This document shows, piece after piece, positions 14,451 through 22,034 of a stretch of DNA of 64,000 bases. Position 1 is the first letter of the stretch. Each line of letters opens with the position of its first letter. A program made the position numbers and the translations under genes. The notes beneath the pieces were generated by a model, which saw only the letters and a list, made by a program, of their open reading frames with translations, was not told the DNA's origin and searched no databases. Source of the stretch: a virus; the IMG/VR virus record IMGVR_UViG_3300042317_000620, positions 1 to 64,000 of that record. One strand, 5' to 3'.

Positions 14451-14463
14451 ACTTAAAACATAA

Positions 14464-14748
14464 TTACTTTACTACCTTCTTTGCAGGTGTAGCCTTCTTT
14501 GCAGCCTTCTTTTTTACTGGCTTAACATTCTTCATTGCATTATCAACATCCTTTGCGATTGCATCGAACTTGCCAAATGCTGGATCTTTTGGATTTACTG
14601 CACGAAGAACTACTGGAACTAGAGCAGCCACTAGAGCAGCCCACATGTCCTTTGGATCGGTAATCCCTGCGGTATATAGTGCAACTATACCAGCAAGAAC
14701 TGAACGTCCGTATGAGGCTGCTATAGCCTTTAGTTGTGCTTGATTCAT
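14464..14748 (-). CDS. Putative holin with Lys/Ala tail
   Basis: 94 residues. Two hydrophobic helices, SVLAGIVALYTAG (about 16-28) and MWAALVAALVPVVLRAV (about 35-51), separated by a short polar loop, then a very basic tail (KKKAAKKATPAKKVVK). Small size, two helices and charged C-terminus fit a class II holin. A strong AAAGGAGGG site precedes the ATG. The tail resembles that of the endolysin at 22035-22631. Lysis function is inferred. Confidence 0.55.
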   Translation of the reverse strand: MNQAQLKAIAASYGRSVLAGIVALYTAGITDPKDMWAALVAALVPVVLRAVNPKDPAFGKFDAIAKDVDNAMKNVKPVKKKAAKKATPAKKVVK

Positions 14749-14857
14749 TTATTCCCTCCTTTCTTATATCATATAAGTATACTATATATAATTTTAATAT
14801 GTGTACTTATGTCGTTTTTTTAATTCTTTTTTAAATTTTATCAAATAATATTTTTTT

Positions 14858-15742
14858 TTAAGATATAGCCAAATTTTCATATTTTTTTTCTCCTATTGTA
14901 TTTAAAAATGCATCTTTCCACATAAAATGTTTACCATAGCCTTGATGACCGTCTCTTTTGCTAAAGAAGATTTCTTTTTTGTTATCATTTTTAAATAATT
15001 TTTTATCTATTAAATCTTCTATTGCTTCATTTGAGTATTCAATTTCTATAAAATTGTTAAAATTGCAATGATTTATATATGGAACATTCAGTTGCTGCCA
15101 AGTAGCAAATAATAACTCAATATTTTTTTCTTTACAAAACTTTACAAATAATTTCCAAGATACAATAAAATCAATCATTTTTTGTTGATGAATTTCAAAG
15201 TCTAAATCATAGTTTTGTATGTATGTCCAAGATTGTATTTCTTTTTCCCATCTAAAAAATCTGTTTACATCTGGCAACATTACAAATAAATAATCTGGAA
15301 TACCAACTTGATCAAAATAAATTAAACAATTGCTAATTATTTTTTGCCATCCAAAGCCAGACTTTGCAATATTAAAATACCCACTTAATTTATTGTGTTT
15401 GCTTAAATCCTCATATAGCATGTGTGCCCAACATGAGTCTAAATTACCACCAACACCTTCTGTTTCTGAACATCCAGCAAATAAAATATGCGTGTCTTCA
15501 TGATTTGTTTTGAAATCGTCACACCTAAAACCATTTTGATTAAGATGATACAAGACTGATGTATCATTTTCGTCAATATCTATTTTCATCGCCACTTCTG
15601 CAGGATGAACTCTCATTGTTGTAGGATATGTACAAAAGTCAGTTGCATCATTAAAACTAAACTTGTTATAAAATACATCATGCACTGCAAGGCTATTAAC
15701 AAAAGTTTCTCCATCTAAGTATAAATACTGACTAGATCTCAT
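14858..15742 (-). CDS. SGNH/GDSL-like esterase (paralogue)
   Basis: 294 residues. Shares with the protein at 5852-6784 the block GFRCDDF-K-x(2)-HE followed by ILFAGCSETEGVG, the FNIAKSGFGWQKIISN region and a terminal KRDGHQGYGKHF that would supply the catalytic Asp and His. The ATG used has GGAGG 8 nt upstream; it overlaps the end of the previous gene by 11 bp. Probably a carbohydrate or lipid esterase acting with the glycan genes (inference). Confidence 0.65.
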   Translation of the reverse strand: MRSSQYLYLDGETFVNSLAVHDVFYNKFSFNDATDFCTYPTTMRVHPAEVAMKIDIDENDTSVLYHLNQNGFRCDDFKTNHEDTHILFAGCSETEGVGGNLDSCWAHMLYEDLSKHNKLSGYFNIAKSGFGWQKIISNCLIYFDQVGIPDYLFVMLPDVNRFFRWEKEIQSWTYIQNYDLDFEIHQQKMIDFIVSWKLFVKFCKEKNIELLFATWQQLNVPYINHCNFNNFIEIEYSNEAIEDLIDKKLFKNDNKKEIFFSKRDGHQGYGKHFMWKDAFLNTIGEKKYENLAIS

Positions 15743-16127
15743 TATTTTCCTCCACATTTTTTGGAACTGTTACTAATAACATATTTATAATATTATTCAA
15801 TATATCTTTTTGTTCTTCATCTATTTTTTTATTTTCTATTTCATTATTGCAAAAATCAATTGTTTTGTTTACAACCTCTATAGTATTTTCAATATAATTA
15901 AAAGCCCATTCCCTTGAGTCTGATAAAAATTTAACAAATCCTTCGTTAGTTTCATCTTTTAACATTGACGAATTTTCTATTTCATTTTTCATTGCTGACA
16001 TCATAGCAACAGCAATTTGATTATCTGATAAACTTTGATTGAGAGCACCTTGTATTTGATATGCTCTATAAATCATATAAATATTAAATGCTGATAGCCC
16101 AATAATTACCCAGTTATACCAATGCAT
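15732..16127 (-). CDS. Membrane-anchored protein with coiled-coil C-terminus
   Basis: 131 residues. MHWYNWVIIGLSAFNIYMIYRAYQ is one transmembrane helix at the N-terminus; the remainder is an Asn/Glu/Lys-rich helical region, probably cytoplasmic. The start is set by AGGAG immediately upstream; a longer frame would overlap the upstream gene excessively. Unknown function; could be a spanin-like or membrane scaffold component. Confidence 0.55.
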   Translation of the reverse strand: MHWYNWVIIGLSAFNIYMIYRAYQIQGALNQSLSDNQIAVAMMSAMKNEIENSSMLKDETNEGFVKFLSDSREWAFNYIENTIEVVNKTIDFCNNEIENKKIDEEQKDILNNIINMLLVTVPKNVEENNEI

Positions 16128-16605
16128 TTCGCTCCTCATGTGTTGGCCAATAGTAATTGCATTTTTCACAACATGGTTCATTGTATGGACTAATTGTTGC
16201 ATACTGATACTTGTTATAAAAAATAGGATCCTTTTTAAATAGATTAGCCTTGTGAGTTGTTGTAATACGCATTACCTTATTGTCATTGGACCAGAACATT
16301 GGTGGGGTCTTTCCCCATCTACCCGAACATTTTTCTTTAAGATCATTAAGGTTGTTTTCATTGTTTATTGTCTTAATCCCACGAACCTTAGCCTCTTCTA
16401 TCATGTGCTGTATATAAGACCACAGACCAGCCTCATAGCCCTTCCACATAAGCACTGCAGGGTGATTACGCCATGCCCCAGACGGTGACTCTCCTGACAA
16501 CACCTTGAGTATTTGATACCCCTCAAGGATTTGTTTATTAAGTCTTTTATTGTCTAAGGATTTTGCGGTATATGAAATATTACTAGATGGAAGAAATGTT
16601 TGCAT
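16114..16605 (-). CDS. Pyrimidine-dimer DNA glycosylase/AP lyase (DenV-like)
   Basis: 163 residues of the Pyr_excise family (T4 endonuclease V). Recognisable: MQTFLPSSNISYTAKSLDNK, RLNKQILEGYQIL, and SGAWRNHPAVLMWKGYEAGL with conserved Arg, His and Glu. It incises DNA at cyclobutane dimers, giving UV resistance, which suits a phage of sunlit water. C-terminal part contains CCEKCNYYWPTHEE, a small metal-binding extension. Overlaps the membrane protein downstream by 14 bp. Confidence 0.85.
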   Translation of the reverse strand: MQTFLPSSNISYTAKSLDNKRLNKQILEGYQILKVLSGESPSGAWRNHPAVLMWKGYEAGLWSYIQHMIEEAKVRGIKTINNENNLNDLKEKCSGRWGKTPPMFWSNDNKVMRITTTHKANLFKKDPIFYNKYQYATISPYNEPCCEKCNYYWPTHEERNALV

Positions 16606-16721
16606 TAAACAACCTTAAGGGTATTGCAACGAGTACAGCCAACATATGTATTACCAGTAAATGGACATGCTCCAGCATCTACAAGAACATGACCTTTAAA
16701 TTTGCAGACTAATCTTTGCAT
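16605..16721 (-). CDS. 38-residue Cys-rich protein (DUF1660-like)
   Basis: Encodes MQRLVCKFKGHVLVDAGACP and GCTRCNTLKVV: Cys-x(4)-His, a Cys pair and a final CxxC, typical of small phage zinc proteins related to DUF1660. A GGTGGA site lies 9 nt upstream of the ATG; another ATG two codons earlier overlaps the previous stop. Its TAA overlaps the start of the DenV-like gene (TAATG). Confidence 0.6.
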   Translation of the reverse strand: MQRLVCKFKGHVLVDAGACPFTGNTYVGCTRCNTLKVV

Positions 16722-16723
16722 AA

Positions 16724-16954
16724 TCATTTTCCACCAGTCCTAACTAACATGACTATAGCGCCATTTTCTTCTAAGGCTTTTTTAACCCTTACCATATATT
16801 CTACAGCAAGTCTCTTATCTCTGTCAAATAACTTCATAAAACTTGTTTCGTCTGCTCTTACTGTAATAAAATGCTCATTATCAATAATATCTACACCAAA
16901 TCCTTTTGGTGGGGCAATAGATCTAACGGCTCGCCTCATTGCGTCTGTATACAC
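16724..16954 (-). CDS. 76-residue protein of unknown function
   Basis: Starts at a GTG (an ATG 5 codons in is an alternative). A compact alpha/beta pattern is visible: FGVDIIDNEHFITVRADE, a helix, and GAIVMLVRTGGK at the end. No catalytic motif. It lies immediately after the GDPD-like gene and overlaps the next small gene. Function unknown. Confidence 0.5.
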   Translation of the reverse strand: MYTDAMRRAVRSIAPPKGFGVDIIDNEHFITVRADETSFMKLFDRDKRLAVEYMVRVKKALEENGAIVMLVRTGGK

Positions 16955-16958
16955 TATT

Positions 16959-17384
16959 CTATTCTACCAGACCTGGATAATCTGTGCAAATGCCATAAAC
17001 ATTATTATATTTATAATCTAAATTTAAATCAACTATAATTGATTTTTCTGTAACATTTTTTCCTGGATATGTCCATATATATCCGTTACTTGTTAATGTA
17101 AAATCATCTTCTTGATGCCAAAAAAACATATGCTTGTTTTTATCTAATGCATTTAAAGCATTAATATTTTTGCAATGAAACCAGGCTACATCTTTAATAT
17201 TATCTACAAATATATCTCCTACTGGATATTGTGAAAAATCATGACCCAAATACCAAGTAGAGTTTATCAATCTAATATCAACCTCTACATTAAATCCTTT
17301 TTGTATTGCATGATAAATAAGCCCAGGACTATTCTCTAATGGACCTGGACCATCAACATTTCCTCTATGTGCTATCTTAATCAT
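16959..17384 (-). CDS. GDPD-like phosphodiesterase
   Basis: 141 residues. AHRGNVDGPGPLENSP gives the catalytic His-Arg and Glu-Asn of glycerophosphodiester phosphodiesterases, FNVEVDIR the metal-binding E-x-D, and YLGHDFSQYP the second His. It is much shorter than cellular GDPD (about 250), lacking the last strands, but similar short forms occur beside sugar nucleotidyltransferases. Could cleave a glycerophospho-sugar or teichoic-acid-like linkage. Overlaps the nucleotidyltransferase gene by 8 bp. Confidence 0.75.
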   Translation of the reverse strand: MIKIAHRGNVDGPGPLENSPGLIYHAIQKGFNVEVDIRLINSTWYLGHDFSQYPVGDIFVDNIKDVAWFHCKNINALNALDKNKHMFFWHQEDDFTLTSNGYIWTYPGKNVTEKSIIVDLNLDYKYNNVYGICTDYPGLVE

Positions 17385-18744
17385 TTTTATTCCTATTATA
17401 TAAATAATAATTTAAATCTTCTGGAGTTCCAACTCCCCACATTTCTTCAACTAATAAAGCATAAATCTTTTTTTCATCCTGAATTGCTTCATTAAATATT
17501 GGACAAACATAAAATTCATTGTTTGTGCGAATATTTTTATCAATCATTTGGTTTGCATATTTTACAAAGTCTGAGCCATGTTTCCAGTAATATATTCCTA
17601 CCGTTGCATTATCACTTATAGGTTTTTTTTCAGCAACTTCTGAAACTAATCCGTCATCATTTGTTTTTGCATAAGACCATTTTGGATGTGAAGATTTAAA
17701 TATTGCTATTGCTCCATCAGCATTTTTAGTATATAAATCATATAAAAAATTTTTACTATTCCATTTTATTATTTGATCAGAATTGGCAATAATTAACGGA
17801 TTGTCATTATTAATATAATCTTTTGCCAATAAACATGTTATTGCTGCACCTTCTGTAATCTCAGAAATTTGTATAATATTACAATTAGGCGTTATAGCAT
17901 TTAATAAATATTCTAAATTGTATTTTTCAAAATGTTCTTGCTGAACTATATACGTATATGTTGCATTAATGCCTAAACTTTTTACAACTGCCTGAATCAT
18001 TGGCATACCACCAATATCAACTAATGGCTTAGGAAAAGCATATCCAGCATCCAAAAATCTACTTCCTGCTCCAGCCATCGGAATAAGTATATTAAGACTG
18101 TAGTCTGTCCAAACATCATTATTGTTACTTAAATATTCAATTGCTTGATTAATTTTTTCTAAAGATAGGTCTAATCTATTGGTAACTTGAATAAGTTTTG
18201 AGTTACTATCAGTTGCAGCAAGTTTACCCACAAAACTATCTTCAAAAATTACTGTGTTTTGTGGTAAGGTTCCAAAATATGACATTGCCTTCCAATACAT
18301 TTCTGGATGTGGTTTGCAAAACTGAACATCTTCATTAGAAATAATGTAGTCTACTAAACTTATTATTCCTAAAGATGTTAAGCATTGATCAACGGTTGCT
18401 CTTATACTATTGCTTGCAACTGCAATTTTTATTCCTTGTTTTTTGATATGTTGAAAAAAATAAAATAATTCTGTATCTAGACTTAAATTTTTAAAATAAA
18501 GGCTAGTGGCAAACTGTTTGTCTTTCCATATTTGATCATAGTATTTTTCTTCTAAACCCTTATACTTAGATAATAATTTTAATTTTTCTTTTGTTGGCAA
18601 CCCTTCATATATTTGTTCTTGCTCTTTATTAGAAATAACATATTCACTATTAACATTTTTTAATGCATGGTTTAAAGATGAAAAATGTATAGTTTTGCTA
18701 TCAACCAATACTCCATCTAAATCAAAAACAATCAATTTATTCAT
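17377..18744 (-). CDS. Bifunctional HAD phosphatase / sugar nucleotidyltransferase
   Basis: 455 residues with two domains. Residues about 1-210: HAD hydrolase with FDLDGVLVDS (nucleophile Asp), SNSIRATVD, and KPHPEMYW plus IFEDS (distal Lys and Asp), beta-phosphoglucomutase-like. Residues about 220-455: NTP-transferase with LIPMAGAGSRF, FPKPLVDIGGMPMIQ and IIANSDQII. It could dephosphorylate or isomerise a sugar phosphate and make an NDP-sugar or CDP-alditol. ATG set by AAAGGGT and an 8-bp overlap with the upstream gene. With GDPD and GT61 it looks like a donor-supply unit. Confidence 0.85.
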   Translation of the reverse strand: MNKLIVFDLDGVLVDSKTIHFSSLNHALKNVNSEYVISNKEQEQIYEGLPTKEKLKLLSKYKGLEEKYYDQIWKDKQFATSLYFKNLSLDTELFYFFQHIKKQGIKIAVASNSIRATVDQCLTSLGIISLVDYIISNEDVQFCKPHPEMYWKAMSYFGTLPQNTVIFEDSFVGKLAATDSNSKLIQVTNRLDLSLEKINQAIEYLSNNNDVWTDYSLNILIPMAGAGSRFLDAGYAFPKPLVDIGGMPMIQAVVKSLGINATYTYIVQQEHFEKYNLEYLLNAITPNCNIIQISEITEGAAITCLLAKDYINNDNPLIIANSDQIIKWNSKNFLYDLYTKNADGAIAIFKSSHPKWSYAKTNDDGLVSEVAEKKPISDNATVGIYYWKHGSDFVKYANQMIDKNIRTNNEFYVCPIFNEAIQDEKKIYALLVEEMWGVGTPEDLNYYLYNRNKND

Positions 18745-19777
18745 GATAAACCCTTTTAAAAAATTGATTAATCCATTCATTATTTTTTAATAATTCTACT
18801 AAATCTGACCCATTTGATTTATAAAGATTTTTTATTGAAATATGCGTATGACCTTTAACCCATGAAAAGTCTCTATAAAAACTGTGTAAAGATAATTCAT
18901 GTGTAACTGTTAATGTGTTTGGGTTAAATGGATTTCCACCTATAGGGGTATATAATTCTATTACATTTCCCTCATCTTGCATCATTAACATATTAATGAG
19001 CCCACTGCCAGTAAGCCCTATTAAAGTTTTTACAGAATTAAAATATTCAATTTGTTCTTCAAAAGTTTTAAAGTTTTCTGCTGCAACAATCTCACATCCA
19101 AAATTTTGAAAAAAGTCAACTAAACTCTCTTCGCCTTCAGTTCTAGCATTTGCAACCCAGTTTGCTGAGTTAGAAACTGCTGACCTACTTAAATAAACTG
19201 TTTTATTTGAAATAATTGTTTTATCTTTGGGTAAGTATTTTTTAAAAAGTTTTGATAGAACTGCTAATTGTTGTTCTTGCATCATTTGCGGATTCCATAG
19301 AGCATAATTATTAATTTGAAGTATTAAGTCTTTATTAGGATATGCTTCATCACTTTGAACTTGTTTATTATTACTTTCTATAGATCTACTTCTAATAAAA
19401 ATATAATTAATTTCTAAATCAGTTAATACTTTAAGAAAAAATGTAAAATAGGTTGGACCATCTCCATCAAACCAAGACGGGGGTATGTCTGATGTTTCTA
19501 AGACAAAACTAAACTTTCTTCTTTGTTTTTTATAATATGCATCCATAATAATTATTAAAGAAAGATTATCTATAAAAAGATGAAACATGCGTGGATGTAA
19601 GGCAAAAAGTATTTTAAAATCATCATCAATTATTTTTATAATATTCTTTTTATTAACAACTTCTTCTTTATTTAAAGTTCTAAAAGATTGAAATGGTTTT
19701 CTATACTCTAAATATCCTTCTTCTGGATTCAATAGAAGTAAACGGTACATTCCTATTTGATTAATTGATAGTGCCAT
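18737..19777 (-). CDS. GT61 (DUF563) glycosyltransferase
   Basis: 346 residues. The C-terminal half shows the family pattern: KTVYLSRSAVSNSANWVANA, then EESLVDFFQNFGCEIVAAE, FEEQIEYFNSVKTLIGLTGSG and EGNVIELYTP. GT61 enzymes transfer xylose, GlcNAc or other sugars. GGAGG lies just upstream of the ATG. Coupled to the HAD-nucleotidyltransferase, it is a candidate user of that NDP-sugar. Confidence 0.8.
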   Translation of the reverse strand: MALSINQIGMYRLLLLNPEEGYLEYRKPFQSFRTLNKEEVVNKKNIIKIIDDDFKILFALHPRMFHLFIDNLSLIIIMDAYYKKQRRKFSFVLETSDIPPSWFDGDGPTYFTFFLKVLTDLEINYIFIRSRSIESNNKQVQSDEAYPNKDLILQINNYALWNPQMMQEQQLAVLSKLFKKYLPKDKTIISNKTVYLSRSAVSNSANWVANARTEGEESLVDFFQNFGCEIVAAENFKTFEEQIEYFNSVKTLIGLTGSGLINMLMMQDEGNVIELYTPIGGNPFNPNTLTVTHELSLHSFYRDFSWVKGHTHISIKNLYKSNGSDLVELLKNNEWINQFFKRVYHE

Positions 19778-19795
19778 TTTTCCTCCAAACTAATT

Positions 19796-20080
19796 TTACC
19801 CCTCAATTGTTAAATTTTCCCAAATTTCAGCCCATCTAGGCTTCGTCTTATGGTTGTTAAACTCTCTAGAAATGTTTCCCTTGTCTAAGTATACTCCGCC
19901 CCATACTCCATACTCTTTTTCAGATATACCGACAGCAAAGCAGGTTCTTGCTACAGGGCATGCCATACAAACATTGTCTACTCCATGCCTAATGTTTGGA
20001 TTATCTTCATATTTATCAAAGAATAAATTTGTATCATAGTCAAGACAAGCAGCATCTTCTTTCCATAAATGCTTATTCAT
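19796..20080 (-). CDS. WhiB-like Fe-S transcriptional regulator
   Basis: 94 residues. Four cysteines in the WhiB pattern: AACLD near residue 12, then CMACPVARTC (CxxC plus a fourth Cys), followed by the GVWGGVYL turn and a basic C-terminus. It binds a [4Fe-4S] cluster and the SigA subunit, and is exclusive to Actinobacteria and their phages, strong evidence for the host. Mycobacteriophage WhiB proteins repress host whiB genes and septation. The ATG overlaps the previous stop (TAATG) and has GGAG upstream. Confidence 0.9.
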   Translation of the reverse strand: MNKHLWKEDAACLDYDTNLFFDKYEDNPNIRHGVDNVCMACPVARTCFAVGISEKEYGVWGGVYLDKGNISREFNNHKTKPRWAEIWENLTIEG

Positions 20081-20292
20081 TATGACTCCAAGTGTTTTTG
20101 GCTTATCTTCCACCCGTTTTGACCTGGAGCATAAACTGTTTTAACATACCAATTGCCATCAACAAATGCACCATTTGTTTGGTATATTGCTGTTTTAGAC
20201 TTTGATAGATGAATTACATTCCACCCATCCCACCTTAAACTTGAATTAGCAGAAACGATTTTTTCCATTTGATCTAATGCTGTGATATTCAT
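20080..20292 (-). CDS. 70-residue protein of unknown function
   Basis: Starts MNITALDQMEKIVSANSSL, then a beta-rich segment with WDGWNVIHLSKSKTAIYQTN and GNWYVKTVYAPGQNGWKI, rich in Trp and Tyr. Translationally coupled to WhiB through TAATG. It may be a phage-specific partner; no family recognised. Confidence 0.55.
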   Translation of the reverse strand: MNITALDQMEKIVSANSSLRWDGWNVIHLSKSKTAIYQTNGAFVDGNWYVKTVYAPGQNGWKISQKHLES

Positions 20293-20299
20293 GATTTCC

Positions 20300-20650
20300 T
20301 TAGTATGAGAACACGTTTAATTCAACATTGTTAGATTGTGCAAGTGAAGCCAACTTCGATATATATTGATTAGGCTTACTAAAATACGCAAAATAATTAA
20401 TGTCGTTTATATTTTCTTCAATCCATTGAGGATTTGCTTTATAGAACTTTACCCTAATGCCTCTTGCCTTTAGTCCTTTTTCAGAAACATTGCAAAACTC
20501 AGAAACAAAAGAATGAACTTGTTGTGGACCAACTGAATAGACTATGTACTCTTCATTATCTTGTTTGATAGATGAAAGAGCAATTCCCATAGCACGAAGA
20601 AATACCTGGTAGTCATTGAACTCATTTGTCCCCTGCACCACGACCTTCAT
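20300..20650 (-). CDS. SLOG/Rossmann-like phage protein
   Basis: 116 residues. Opens MKVVVQGTNEFNDYQVFLRAM, a strand-Gly-x-Asn-D-Y pattern seen in SLOG-superfamily (YspA/DprA-like) nucleotide-binding proteins, with a second strand YIVYSVGPQQVHSFV. It lacks clear catalytic residues. Overlaps the upstream membrane-anchored gene by 29 bp. Function unknown; nucleotide binding is a guess from fold resemblance. Confidence 0.5.
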   Translation of the reverse strand: MKVVVQGTNEFNDYQVFLRAMGIALSSIKQDNEEYIVYSVGPQQVHSFVSEFCNVSEKGLKARGIRVKFYKANPQWIEENINDINYFAYFSKPNQYISKLASLAQSNNVELNVFSY

Positions 20651-21032
20651 TCTTACTCCTATCAGTTAGTTTATCTAGTATATTAAGCATTTTTTTTAAT
20701 TCTTCTTTTGACATACCTTCTGTATTTACAGGAGATGTTGTTGATCGATCCACATTACCATCTTCAACATCGGCTTTATAAAAAATATTTTTATGAACCC
20801 AGTATGCATAATCTTCAGTTATTAAAACATCTATAATACTTTCTCTATTACGTTTTCTTGACTGAGTATCTTTTACATCAATTGGAACCAAGTCTGGCAA
20901 AAATGGACCAATAATCTGATGTATACTACTTTGTCGATATTTAATTTTAGACCTTTTTTCTTTAGGCTTTCTTATATAAATTATAGCAAGAATAGCGACC
21001 GTTGTCAAGAACGATACAAGAAAATCATTCAT
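20622..21032 (-). CDS. Membrane-anchored protein of unknown function
   Basis: 136 residues. One N-terminal transmembrane helix (DFLVSFLTTVAILAIIYI) is followed by a basic linker and a mixed domain around IIDVLITEDYAYWVHKNIFYKADVED, ending in an acidic-basic helix MSKEELKKMLNILDKL. Could sit on the inner face of the membrane. No homologous family recognised. Confidence 0.5.
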   Translation of the reverse strand: MNDFLVSFLTTVAILAIIYIRKPKEKRSKIKYRQSSIHQIIGPFLPDLVPIDVKDTQSRKRNRESIIDVLITEDYAYWVHKNIFYKADVEDGNVDRSTTSPVNTEGMSKEELKKMLNILDKLTDRSKNEGRGAGDK

Positions 21033-21051
21033 GTATCTATTGTAGCACTAC

Positions 21052-21390
21052 TTATCTTTTTTCATGGTAAACACGTTTAAGTTCTTTTAAAAAGTTTTGT
21101 AGTGTTTCATTTAAGTCATTAATTTCATTTTTATCAAATGCTTTTTTTGTTAACTTTACCGTTGGACTTTGTTCAAATAAATCCATGTCAACAAAACCCT
21201 TTTCCCATAATGCCATAACCTCTGTATTCAACATTGACATGTGCATTTTATAAAGATCAGGGTCAACATCTTCTAGTTTTTCTGTAAAACGATAAAGTGG
21301 TTCGCCATCTTCGGCAAATCCTTCAAATGAAACAGCACCTTTATCAATTAAATTAATTAGTGCAAATTCTGCAGCCTCGTCTGGTGTCAT
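21052..21390 (-). CDS. 112-residue helical protein of unknown function
   Basis: Mostly helical and acidic: TPDEAAEFALINLIDKGAVSF, a short beta hairpin (GEPLYRFTEKL), then helices ending KELKRVYHEKR. The pattern of an N-terminal helical unit followed by a two-strand wing looks like a winged-helix domain. It overlaps the next gene by 1 nt. A regulatory role is possible but not shown. Confidence 0.5.
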   Translation of the reverse strand: MTPDEAAEFALINLIDKGAVSFEGFAEDGEPLYRFTEKLEDVDPDLYKMHMSMLNTEVMALWEKGFVDMDLFEQSPTVKLTKKAFDKNEINDLNETLQNFLKELKRVYHEKR

Positions 21391-21647
21391 TAATGTGACT
21401 CTCCTTTGCTGCGATTTTCGATAAGTCTTTCTCTTTCATCAAGTACTGAATATGCATAAGCCATCATCTTTCTGGATCCTTCAATGTCATTCATGATTTT
21501 CCCATAATGATGTCCACAAAACATTAACTCTCCATTAACGCCAGTTACAGATACATAAGCCTGTGAAGAACAACCATCGCATCTATCTTGTGCAGTCAAC
21601 AGCCATTTACGCTCTTCTACTTTTTCTTCAGTGCCCATCTTAAACAT
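21390..21647 (-). CDS. DUF7455-like zinc protein
   Basis: 85 residues from the ATG at the end of the previous gene, with AGAGG upstream. The core LLTAQDRCDGCSSQAYVSVTG and ELMFCGHHYGK has the CxxC and CxHH metal ligands of the DUF7455 family, common in Actinobacteria and their phages. The role of this family is unknown. An earlier in-frame start would overlap the FmdB-like gene and is less likely. Confidence 0.7.
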   Translation of the reverse strand: MFKMGTEEKVEERKWLLTAQDRCDGCSSQAYVSVTGVNGELMFCGHHYGKIMNDIEGSRKMMAYAYSVLDERERLIENRSKGESH

Positions 21648-21648
21648 A

Positions 21649-21834
21649 TTATACCCTCTTATTGTCGGTGGAATAAAAACCCTTACCATTAAATTGTACA
21701 CCAAAAGGAGTATATTGTCTAGTCAGAACCACACCACATTTTTCACAGTTGTACTGTGGCTCTGACTCTACTATTGACCTAGTTTTAATTATTTCTGTAT
21801 CACATTCAAGACACTTGTAAACATAGTCTGGCAT
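21649..21834 (-). CDS. FmdB-type zinc ribbon protein
   Basis: 61 residues. MPDYVYKCLECDTEI, with a CxxC, then YNCEKCGVVLTR, with the second CxxC, reproduces the FmdB/CxxC_CXXC_SSSS zinc ribbon at normal length. The family is linked to regulation in some bacteria but is poorly characterised. One-base overlap with the DUF2061 gene. Confidence 0.75.
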   Translation of the reverse strand: MPDYVYKCLECDTEIIKTRSIVESEPQYNCEKCGVVLTRQYTPFGVQFNGKGFYSTDNKRV

Positions 21835-22034
21835 TATTGTATTTTCTTGCTAAACCTTGCCCACACACGTTCGTGAATGTAGTATGCACAGAATTCCCAA
21901 GCAATATACACAAGAGATCCTAAACTGGCATATTCCCATTCACGAGTAAATGCGTAAATAAGACCATATACAAAACCAATATGGACAAACTGCCAACTAA
22001 TTGTTTTTAACAAACTTCTCTTACTTGATTCCAT
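21834..22034 (-). CDS. DUF2061 membrane protein
   Basis: 66 residues. KRSLLKTISWQFVHIGFVYGLIYAFT is followed by a second hydrophobic segment SLGSLVYIAWEFCAYYIHERVW; the KTISW start and the YYIHERVW end are signatures of DUF2061. Two membrane helices. Its place directly after the endolysin would also suit a holin or lysis accessory role. Confidence 0.75.
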   Translation of the reverse strand: MESSKRSLLKTISWQFVHIGFVYGLIYAFTREWEYASLGSLVYIAWEFCAYYIHERVWARFSKKIQ

